From Panopea generosa (Eukaryota; Mollusca; Bivalvia; Adapedonta; Hiatellidae): a stretch of DNA of 64,000 bases. Both the position numbers and the translations under genes were made by a program. The DNA lies in contig CM055896.1 of NCBI GenBank assembly GCA_029582155.1, forward strand, positions 2,591,501 through 2,655,500. The letters run 5' to 3'. Of the stretch, positions 18,937 through 30,900 are shown piece by piece. The notes beneath the pieces are model-generated. The model searched no databases. It had not been told where the DNA came from and was given only the letters and a program-made list of their open reading frames with translations. Within the stretch, counting starts at the first letter, position 1; every line of letters starts with the position of its first letter.

Positions 18937-21900
18937 GTACGTTTATGTATTCTTTGACATTTTACCAGGATATACATGAACGAATGATCATACAATAAAA
19001 TTGAGTTTTTCATTCAATCTTTTAAAAAATGTTTGTTCATTTAGAAACAATAGATTGATGATGAAATATTGTCTCGACTGTCAAAATTGTGTTTGTTTTG
19101 AGTGGAAGTGGTAGGTCTGAAGTTCTATGTTCTATATTAGAATTGGTTGTTTGTGCTATACCATAGGTGTCTCTATAGAAGATTATATAGAGACATCTAT
19201 TGTATACATGCTCAAACATTATTCTAAAGTGAATATAGAACTTCGGGTTCCTGTGGTTGGTTCTTCAATTTCTTCCAAATTGTTCTTGGACCTCGGAAAG
19301 ATCAGTGAAACGTGATAGCGCACATCTGGATATGAATAAATACGTTGAAGAGCCTCTCATTATATCGACAATGGAAGGATATATCTGGGAAACACTAAAA
19401 TTCCAAATGAGACCATACTTATATTAAGGACACTAAACATTTTGATCTTAACAAGTTTTAGTATTTACCTCGCAATGAAGCTCCTCATTAAAGGTCAGCA
19501 TCAGAAGCATATATTTAAACAATGAATCCCTTTTCATTTTTTCTTCTTGCTTCATATATGAATATGTTTTATTGCCATCTTGATTGTATTTTGTAAATAA
19601 TTTGTTGTTGGGAAGGGCTGATTTTAATGTTGGATAACTTTAGGCCCTACCCTTTTGCTACTACATGTATATAAAAAAGCAATAAAATATGTTTAAAGTA
19701 GGTCCAATTTAAAGCCGTTAGCTGTACTGTGCACACAACACTATCTTCCAGTTGATTAATTCCAGTCTTTAATAGTTATTGGAAAGAAAGAGCTCTGGAA
19801 TGAGGCTCTTTTGCGCTGCACTAGTTTAAAGCATTTCTATTATTTAATGAATGTGTTTTTCAACAATGTTATCTGATAAACAGTCACATTTGCAATATTA
19901 TGAGTAAAATGTCTCTTATGTCCGATCACATATAGTTTGAAGACCTTTCTTAACCAACTCTTCAGGGTCCTATGGGCTGAGTGGTCTAAGGCGCTGTTTC
20001 AAGATAACTTACCTCTCACTGCTAAGATCGGGGGTTCGAGTCACGTCTGCTCTAAAAACTTTGCGTGAGAAAGTTTCCAGTTACTTGCGGAAGGACGGTG
20101 GTTCTACTCATTCTGACTCGGTCTGAGGTCTTCCTCCACCAGTAAAACTGGATAAGCCATATATAACCTGAAATGTGTGAAAATGGCATTTTAGCTGTCG
20201 GTATTATATTGGGAGCGCGTGGTCCAATGGTAGAGCACCGAATCCATGATCGAAGGGTCGTGGGTTTGATCATCTGCCACGGCTATGTGTGTTGTCCTTG
20301 AGCAAGTCACTTTTTATGCATATGCTTAGTACTGGTTCTGCCCAGGAAGACTTCGAGCGTGATTTGTCTAAGTTGTAAGAGCTTGTTTCACAATCGAAGT
20401 AAATTAAATAAGTTTAAATTAAACTAACTTTCCAGGATCCAAGGAAAGAGTGGTTAGGTTTAATGACTGTCTGTTAGCCCACATAGCTTAAAATGGTGGT
20501 AAAAAATATTTAAATAAATAAATCTAAGCATAGCTAATTTTACATTGTACATGTTATTCTAACTAATAAATAAAAAAGATAACCTAACATAGCTTTCAAA
20601 ATTTATAGATGATATTTATATTTTGTAAATTTATATCTTTATCTTTTTGACAAGTATAGAAATTAATTAGTTGTTATCTAGAGCTATATATAATTTGAAA
20701 TTTACTGTTATTATTATATTTTCCATTTCAGGAAGCTGAAATAACTGCTCTTGAAGCAGAAATATCCCAGCTCCAAGACCCTCAAAAACTTCTTGCGAAT
20801 GGAGTAATCTCTCCCCAGCTGGAGACTTTACGGGCGGAAAATGCCAAGTTAAAATTTCAAGTTACACACTTAAAGAGGGTATGGTTTTGTCTTTTTTCTT
20901 TAGTTTGATCTTTCTTTTGTGCTGTTGATAGTTAGGTCTTTTCCTTACTGTTTATTCAGTAAACTCTGTATATAACGACTTACGATATAACAAATAATTT
21001 CTTTTTTACCAGATACTATTCTTTCTTTATTTAATGTAAATATTTACAGTCAGAAAGGACACTAGTTATTATGAATCTTCGGACAGAAGGAACAATTTTT
21101 TCCAGCTCGAAAATGAAAATTGACCAGTAAAGTACTCGTCTATAACAAACTGACCTGCTGAGATCGCAAATTACAGCTTGTGGCATTCTCATTTGATCCA
21201 TAATCCAAATGTTTGTCACACCCACTGTGCGAAAGGAGGTTAAGTTAGACTAAACCATTACCAATAGTAGGGGAGTTTTATGGAAGAGTTTATCGCTATA
21301 TAGCATGCCTTTAATGTGTGATCAGTGACCCGTATGAGCATAGTATATCAAGCATTCATATACGGTTAGTCATTGTTATGGGAAAGCAAAAAGGTTGTCC
21401 ACAACAGTTTATAGACACATCATCAACATCACCTGACCCATGTAAACTAAACAACTAATATAAAATGTCCTACAATTATACTTTCAAGTGCTAAAATCAT
21501 GTACATTTTACCATTGCCTTTAAATAGAGTATTTTATCAGAATTTTTCAAATTTCAGAAAATTGACACAAGATTTTTTTCCAATATATCATGTCTATGTA
21601 TACTTACTGACCCCATATGGCCAGAAGGATATCTATTTAAACATGTCAAAATAATATATGGAAAAGGGATTTCTTAACTTGGGATACGTGCCTAAGTTAG
21701 ACTAGAATAGACTAGACTAGTATAGATTTTCTCCTGAAAATTGCAACATATTTTGTCACATAATATCATTTTGATTTCAATTTGATCCGTTATACTTGTT
21801 CACACGTGGTAAAATTGTTTCATCTAAGAAAGAGCCCAAGTGATGATATGAAGGTTGTCAAGCATTATTTAAGTGTTGTCTATTTTTAGCATGGGGATTT

Positions 21901-24900
21901 CGTTTCAAGTTTACCACTCCAATTTGAAATCAATTTTGTCACGTTTTGGTGGATTTGACCATTTCCCTTGATTAGTTATGGTCTATAAGCAACAGTTTGA
22001 CCTGTGTCGTATCGAATAGAGATAATTGAAGACCTGTGTATTGTGAAAACTCGCTTGTCCGATTTCTTTAAGACAAGACCAACAGGCATGTAACTTTTAA
22101 AAAAGCACAGGCCTGGATCCAGATTTGACAAGCCCCGGGCATCGGTGGCTATCCTATTTTTGGAGCACTAAGGATAATCAAAACCAAGATAATTAATGGT
22201 ATTGAATTTTATTACTTTTGACTTAAACATTCTTGTTTGTTACATATTTTTTGTTTTATATACACACATTGTATATAAGGAAACTGTTATATGGATATAA
22301 CAAACTTCGGATATAAGGAATAAATTTGAAAGGTCCTGGGGAGTTCTCTAAAAGCAGAGTTCTGTATGACCAAACAAAAAAATTACATTATTGGCAATCT
22401 TTTTAAAGGGAGACAAATTCTCTGAAAATTATTATGAACCTTAGTTGAACTTTGCTGGCTCAGACTCACTGGGCCGTGAAATATTATGCTTGCATACAAA
22501 TCTCATGTAAAATTGGATTAAATATCAGCATAAAGATTAAATTTCATCGAAGTATGTATTTAAAGATGCTGAAATATTGAAATGTTGTTAGGAAAATAAT
22601 TCATTTTGTAACATAAGTATATTCTTAAAACATTTATTTACAGGTACTAGATGCGTATTTAGGATTTCAGATGAATGGGTGGGGGACATAAAATCTGAAC
22701 GGGCACACATGTGTTTCAGTAAAAATATAGAGGATTTTGACAAAATATTGGATTTTTTTATTTGAGTGGGGAGAAGGGGTTGGACTAAATCTGTCATTGG
22801 GTACTTGAATCAGTACATCCCAGGTTAATGTAAAAGATGACGCAATAGTTTGACATATATATATTTAAAAGCAAACTCGGTTTTTATTTTTGCCATAAAA
22901 TCTTTGATCATTCAAGGCAAACATAGGGATTCATTTATTAAATAGTTTGTACATCTATTAAATTGTCTACATTGAAAGGTGTCTACAACGAAAGGTATAC
23001 ACGTTTATTGTAGTATTTTTTATCTGATTTATAATTTGTTAGAATAGTAGAAATCGGTTATTATTTCATATGTGATTTTTTTACTTTCTTGAAAGAGAGC
23101 TTGAAAAAATATCAAACTAGTGTAGTGTGTTGCATTTAACTAATGTCCACAGCTGTAACAGTTGATGTAATTCTTCTAAGAGAAAGTCTGCTTTTAGCAA
23201 TGGTTAATACATAATGCACAAATGTCAAGACACAATCCCATGCATGTACTTTATGTAATAAAATTGATTGAAGATTTCAGACAAGAGACATATTTTAATT
23301 TTATAAATATCCACTGGAATTAATATTACAGTAGAACTTTGATGGCTTGAACCCCAATGGGACTGGACAAAATAGTTTGGGCCAAGGGTAGTTCGAGTCA
23401 AGTATTGTTCAACATCATACCATACATGTACATGTATATACATCGAAATAGGATTTCAGCTGGGACTAAGATAAGCAGTTCGAGCTATATATGGTGTTCT
23501 AGCCATCCATGGTCGAGCCAAGTTCTACTGTATATAGTATTTTTATTAACAAGATAGACAACTTTGATGACCTATGGCATTTGAAATGTAGGCTTTTATT
23601 CCAAGTACAGGTCATTTCAATACATTGGATGTAACAAAATTATGCATAGAATCAATCTGTGGGGATTTGATTTTTAGGCTCCCTTCAAAATAAACAAAAT
23701 TGAAAATAAATGGTATGTAACTAAATAATAAGCCAGAGTTTGGAAATTGTGCTAAAATTACAGATATTTGTTTTTCTCAATTTGTTTTTAACAATTTCAA
23801 ATCCTTACAAATATGTATTTAAATTAAAACAATGAAAATTAAAAACCCCCTTACAGATAAAGTGTTTTACAGACTACGAAATGCCAGCATTTTTCACTTC
23901 ATTTGTAGCTTATTAGGCCATAATAAAGTAATTGCTAGATTATCATCCCTGCCTGCCCCCTAATTTTCATGCCGCCTGGTCCCTTTTTTATTTTCAGTTA
24001 AAAAAAAAAAATTATTTTTATATTTTTTTTTTAAATAACAAAAACTTAACAATAAAAAATAAAATCCTCCCGCCCTCCCCCTTTTTTTTAGAAATATTTG
24101 GATGATAATCAAGCAATTAATTTATAGTGGACATGGTTGCTATTTTTTTTTATACAATATTTAAAAAAAAATTTCCAAAATAACAAAAATATTCCAGTGA
24201 CCAAATTTAGCGCTTGTTGAAGACAGTTACTTAGTATGTCACCATTCCATTCTATTTTGATGTGTATATTTTACTTTTAGAACATTGCGAGAGAAGAGTC
24301 GAAGAAAACAGATCACATGATGAGTATAAGTCAGATAGTGACGGATGTGTTTGCACTGGCTATAAAGCAGGCATACCCGGACGTGGAAGATGCAACTGTC
24401 CTCATACAGAAAGGCAAGTTTGCAGACTATCAGTGTAATAGTGCCATGAATATTTGCCAGGTAAATACAATAAATTTATTAGCTAACTTATTATTGTTAC
24501 ATTAGGCCATTTTAATGCTGCCCCGACCCTTTTTATTTTCATAAAAAATCAACGAATTATTTAAAAAAAATAAAATAAAATCCCTCCCCTCTCCCCATTA
24601 TTAAAAAAGATATGGATGATAATCTAGAAATTAATTCATAATGGTCTTATGCTCTATATAGATAGTTATTTGTTATTTTTAATTGTCTTTGATTGTTTAG
24701 ATTTTAGCTCTACTGGCCAGCAAGGCTTATGTCATGGTAAATAGTCCATCGTCTGACGTCCATTGTCCATCCATCTTTTAACCTTTTTCTTGTAGATGCA
24801 ATAGCATCTTCATTTTTCATTGAATCTTAACCAACTTTGAACATCAGTTATACAACCATAAGATCTCGGACAAGTTCTTGAACCAGCATCATTGGCCTCA

Positions 24901-27900
24901 AATGCACCCAACACAGGGCTTATAAGAACATTTTTAGAGAAACTTTAAAAAACATTTCCTCTGAAAGTTCATGGCCTACACCTTAGATAGTTTACATATA
25001 GCATTGCATTTGGGTCCTGTAAAGGGTTTGTTGAAGTCAGGTACCTGGGGTCAAATTTGGGGCTGCCACCTGGGATCACCATTTTACATAAAATTATATA
25101 GGGAAAATAGCACCTTCACTTTTCGTTTAATCTTAACCAAACTTGCACTGCAGTTATATAACCACAAGATCTCGGACGAGTTTTTGGACCAGCTTGATTC
25201 GACCACAAATGTCCCTGCCACAGGGCTTATAAGCACATTTTAAACGAAACTTTTGAAAACATTTTCTCTGACAGTTCAAGGCCTAGACCTTAGATATTTT
25301 TACATGTTGCATTTCATCGAGGTCCCCTAAAAGATTTGTTGAAGTAAGGTCTCCTGGGTCAAATTTGGGGTCGCCACAGGGGTCACTGCTTTACATAGAG
25401 TTATAAAGGGAAAATGTTGTCGACGTGATAGCACTTTCATTTTCTTTGAATCTTAACCAATTTTCCACTAGCAATTATATAACCACAAGATCTCAGATGA
25501 GTTCTTGAACCAGCGTCATTTGACCACAAATGCCCCCGCTACAGGGCTTATAAGCACATTTTAAGTAAAATTTAAAAAAAAAACATTATTAAGACATAGA
25601 CCGTAGCTATTTTGCATGAAGCATATGTTGCCAGTAGAGCGATTCCGGTGGTTATGGGCCTCTTGTTGTAATTCCCTGAGTCAGATGTGAAACATTTCTT
25701 TGAGATACCGGTAACAGTTTTGACTGTTTCAACCCCTAATAATGCCCCACAGGGACCCTGTAATGAGTGTTTACAAAGCAAATCATCAAATATTATTGTT
25801 TCAGAAATGTTGTTGAACAGTAGTCTCCAAAACTGGGAGGTAACAAAATGGTTATTTCATTTGTGTTTTGGGAACAGTCAAAACTATTTTCACACAGTAT
25901 CGGACTGTTCCCAGAGGACTGTTGGAAAGTTATCCCCGATACCTCTTTTAACTTTTAACAAATTCCGCATTCTAAAAATAGACAGTACCTAAATACTGCT
26001 GGGCAACCTTCACATTGTCATTCAAACTCTTTCTAAGATAAAACAAATTCTACAATAATAATATGTGAACCAGAATCAAATCAAAATGAAATCACTCATT
26101 TGATGTGTCACAAAATAAGTTGCAACTTTAAGCAGAGAATCTGTTTCAGTATAACTTGGGTGCACAGGTACATGTTAGGATATCCCTTTTTAATTTTTTA
26201 TTTTGGCATGTTTATGATATGTTGGGCGGAAATTGTTTTAGCATTGTTTTAAAATTTTGAAAAATGCTGATATAATTCCTCTTAATACAGGCAATGTCTA
26301 TTTTGCTCAGTCGATGGCCCTTTTAAACGGATTGTATCAGGAGAAAATGCTATAAATGTCTTAAAAAATGAAATTATTATCAAAATGGATAAAAAGCATC
26401 TCATTATCGTTAATAAATACATACATTTATATAAACCAAATAGTTCAGTCTGTCAAATCCACCAAAATGTGACAAAATTGATTTGTAATTTGGAGTAGTA
26501 AACTTGAACCCAAATTCCCATTCTAAAAATAGACAGCACTTAAATGCTGTTTGACGAGCTCCGCATTGTCATTCTGACTCTTTCTAACAAATCAAAGTGA
26601 AATGAAAATGAAATCACATGACTTGTTTAATACGTCACAAAATATGTAGCCAATTTAAGTGGGCAATCTATTTTAGTTTAGGCTAGGCGCATGGCCCTAG
26701 TTAAAAAGGCCCTTATCAATATGTTATATCGGTATGTTTATAAAGATATATTTTCGGCAATACAGGGTTAGTGAGTATATATTATAGTTATGGAATATTG
26801 GAAAAACATGTTTTTTTTGTAAATTTTTAAATTTTGAAAAATCCTGATATATTCCCTTTAAGCGAGGGATATGAATTCATTCACTTTCTTGTTTTTCTTG
26901 TAATTGATAAAATGCTGCGAACATTTTTATATATATATATATATTTCCTGAATTCAATAATAACTCTTTGTTTATAATGTTTGATATTTTTCTAGAAACT
27001 GAAGGCCCAAGGTATCAAGGCCTCACCACAGCAGGTTGGCAATGCAATCAAAGATCAGATCACAGATGTCGACTTCTTTGAAAAGGTAATCTCGTAAACA
27101 TGCTATGTATCAGAATTATCAGTTTTTTATAAAAATTGTTATGTATACCAACTTTTATTACTGAAAAAATAACTATTTTCCTGAAAAATTCTGGTGCCCA
27201 CAAACATCTGGTGTCCTGTAACATAGGGTAGGAGGTATCAATACAGATTCTAATTTTTAGTAAGTTAAAAAAAGTCTGAATTCATATTCAATTGTGTTCT
27301 GCTCAAAGCAAACAAACTAAATTAATGTTGCAATAAAAGAAATATTTCCATCGGTTGAAAAATTTAAAATGAGCTTAACGTCTCACACACCAATTAATTT
27401 TGTACTGTTCTACATATAGAGACATGCACTTCTGGAACACTGGATACATTACCAATGGTTCTAAAAGTGCCTTATTCCCATAGATAGTCCTCTGTTGGTC
27501 CAAATATGCAGAAAAAAACATGGGGTTGACCAGGTTGCTTTTTCACAATTTCGATGGTTTGATGGCACCCCTTCATTTTTGACAATTCTGCCCATTTGTT
27601 GCAGTGTATCACTACGCATCTTTAAACTGTTATAGCATCATCAAACAGTTCCCAGGGTCACCCAAACTTTGCAGAAATCATGAAAATGTTCCAATGTTCC
27701 CATATGCACAAAGAAATATGACATTTTATGCATTTTTAAAAAAAAAATTACCCAACCGCTTTACACAGCTCTAATTTCTTGGGCGTAATAATCTTGCTAC
27801 CGTCATGTAAGGGAGGTAATTGTTCACTGAGACCTTAAGGTTTGGATAGAAAATTCTGTTTTTGGTGAGAACGAGGCTCTACCAAGTTCCTGTGAAAAAG

Positions 27901-30900
27901 TTACTCCAAGGGGCGGAATTTTCTGTTTGAACCAAAAAAGCCATAAATGATTCTTATAGTTGCTTACATTAAATAAGTTTTTCCAAATTAACACATCATT
28001 ATTTCCATGATTCCCGAAAACTTTCAGGGAAGCATATAGTTGCCCCCTCAGATTTACTCACAAATGGATATTTAACGTGGTTTCTGTGTTATAAATTTTA
28101 CCCACACAAAAGACATTTTTAGCCACGTAAAAGCATTTTTTAAGCTGCATAATTTTTATTCAACTGTTTTTCTACCATCCAAATAAATTACTACCTGAAC
28201 CCTTGACACTTAAATATCCATTTGTGTGTGCGTCTGTGCATGTGTTTGTCCGTCCCCAAATTCTTGTCCAGGTTATTTCTCTACAACCATTGATTTGAAT
28301 TTAAGAAACTTGCTAGGATGCATCACTACCAAAATTTAATGAAGATGACTTATTGTATTTGTGTTTCCATTCATTACCAAAGCCTTGTCCACATTATTTC
28401 TTTTTAACTAGTTACTGAAAATTTATAAAACTTGCTAGATGCATCACTAGCAAGTGGAATTGCGCATATGGTCTTTGTGTTTCGGTTCAACGATTTTTCA
28501 CAGAGTTATGACCCTTTGATTCTGCTCATTACCACAACTGTTTTGATCAATGGTATGGAAGGGAATCCAATGAGACTAGGAACATGAATAGAGGTCAGTA
28601 TGTGGAGGTGCAGAGTGATGAAAAATTTTGTACTCATTGAAAAATCTCCGAAATTCATGTCTGGTTTGCAAGAAAAATTCAGTTGAGCATGACATCACAT
28701 TTTTATAACTTCTTGTCCAGGTCCATTGTCTTTTTGTGGTTTACTGGCGAGGGTTTACAGTTAAGTTCACAGTACAGGTCTAAATTATCTTAAGATTTTC
28801 CATACTAGATAAAATGAATAAATATTGGTAAATATTTTTAATCGTCACAATATTTCAGGTGGAGGTAGCCGGTCCAGGATTTATAAATGTTTATCTCAAC
28901 AAGACGTATGTGGCCCAGCAGCTCACAGATCTTCTCCGACTAGGTGTGCGGCCACCTCGGATCATGGTTAAACGACGGGTGGTTATAGATTTCTCTTCAC
29001 CAAATATAGCGAAAGAAATGCATGTTGGGCATCTAAGGTAAGACAAACTCAGGACAAAATTACAGTAAAACCAGTCTTAAAGGAAATTTATCAGGAAGAT
29101 ATGCTATTTATCCCTTTACTCCATAGACACGCGTTTTCCCGCACCAATCACAGAAGGCCTTTGAAAACAGTGCAATCTGAACACTTCCTGCACTGTTTTC
29201 CACTCTGTCAGTTAATATAAACATAATTCAAGCAATAATTCAAAAGCCTTCTATATTAAAGGTGTCCAAAGGCGTCTATATTAGAGGTGTCCATAGGCGT
29301 CTATATTAGAGGTGTCCAAAGCCTTCTATATTAGAGGTGTCCAAAGACGTCTATATTAGAGGTGTCCAAAGGCGTCTATATTAGGTGTCCAAAGGCGTCT
29401 ATATTAGAGGTGTCCGAAGGCGTCTATATTAGAGGTGTCCAAAGGTGTCTATATTAGAGGTGTCCAATGAAGTAAAGGGTTATACAAATATCTTAAAAAA
29501 TAAAATAATTGTTAAAATGGATAAAAAGGCATCTCATTATCATTAATCAATAAATCCAAATGGTTTGATTTGTCAAATCCACTGAAACATGACAAAATCA
29601 TTCAGACTGTTTCTAAGAGGATACTTTTTACTGCGTGTAAATCGTATAACTGTATAACGCATAAAATTGAAATCACAATGAAACCATGTGTACTCATTTA
29701 ATATATCACAAAATATGTGGCAATTTTAAGCGAGATATCTATTTTAGTCTAACCTAGGTGTGTAGCCCAAGTTAGGAAATCCTCTTTCATTATATTATTT
29801 TGTTTAATTAGATATCCTTTTGGCAATAGGGATCAATGAGTATATACGCTCGTATAGGAAACATCTTTTTAGCCAATTTTAAACATTTGATAAATCCTGG
29901 TAAATTCACTTTTAAGGGCCTAGGATAATGTTATTAATGACTTTACTTCTGTTCACACACATCAAAACAATCTTAACAACTATGAACTTGTAACCATATT
30001 TACAATTTGTGGAATGTTATTTCTTTGATTTTTGAGTCTTTGATATCATGACAATGTCAAAATTAGAATTGTAAAAATTGTTTGTAACTACATCAAACTA
30101 TAGAGGAAATTAAGTGTTGTACCAATAAAATTTTGTTTAACTTAGACAAAAAAAATGAATTGTCCTTCATCCGAAATTCTTAAAAGCTTTGAAATATATT
30201 TTAGATAAATTGTGTACATCTCACACCACTATTACATTTCCCATAGGGCTCTATTGTAACATTAATGTCCAAAACACAGTGAAAAAACAAAATCTGCAGC
30301 ATGTATGTGGGTTCAAATACTTCACTGGTTCAAGATATGCAATTATAAAGGGGAAAAAGCATACCTTGACCAGTTTTTTTTTTTAAAATTCAATGCTTTT
30401 GTGAGACCTATCAATTACCAGAGTAATAATATGCCAACTATTTGCCCATAATGCCGTTCGAACCAACAATTCTGAAATGACACAGAATTGTCTAGAACGC
30501 TGGTATCAGCATCAAATTTTCAGTAGTGATTTCTAAAATACTGACCATTTAGCTTATGCTAGGAAAAAATAATATCACAGCAGTACAAAGCCTTGAAAAA
30601 AGAAGAAAAAGAAAACTAAAGTTTTATTTTTACCTCCTTCATCTGTAGGTCCGGAGTTCTCTTGGGAGATAATAGTGGTGTGAGTTCTGAATGTTCCATG
30701 ATTAGCCAGAAGTGCATGTTATTGAAAACTGATTGATTATTTCTAGGTCCACGATTATAGGAGAGAGTATCAGTCGACTGTTGGAGTGGGTGGGACATGA
30801 CGTGTTGCGACTGAATCACCTTGGAGACTGGGGTACACAGTTTGGAATGTTGATCGCCCACCTCCAAGACAAGTTTCCCAACTACCTGTCTGTCTCACCC

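Larger units (their letters stand above)
18937..20731 (+). other. RARS1 intron 1
   Basis: Holds a family C SINE (19966-20185), a family E SINE (20205-20415) and a family A tail fragment (20432-20520) in close succession. The rest shows nothing recognised. Confidence 0.8.
20879..24280 (+). other. RARS1 intron 2
   Basis: 3.4 kb. Contains a minus-oriented copy of repeat family F (about 21520-21975), a small TIR element (23339-23530) and a MITE of the GATTATCAT family (23912-24130). A weak terminal-repeat-like pair at about 20956 and 21150 was not classified. No exon seen. Confidence 0.75.
24461..26995 (+). other. RARS1 intron 3
   Basis: Holds a truncated GATTATCAT MITE (24501-24655), three tandem units of about 310 bp (24795-25600) and two adjacent family F copies (25960-26285 and 26319-26864). 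An (AT)n stretch lies at about 26928-26943. Confidence 0.8.
29077..29917 (+). repeat. Repeat family F copy interrupted by a hairpin MITE
   Basis: The left end TTAAAGGAAATTTATCAGGA is followed after about 30 bases by the MITE. It resumes at about 29483 with ATATCTTAAAAAATAAAATA, then AAAATGGATAAAAAGGCATC, AGTCTAACCTAGGTGTGTAG and the end AAATCCTGGTAAATTCACTT. Confidence 0.75.
29038..30746 (+). other. RARS1 intron 5
   Basis: Largely occupied by a family F copy (29077-29917) into which a hairpin MITE (29110-29482) has inserted. The remainder to 30746 is AT-rich, nothing recognised. Confidence 0.8.
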
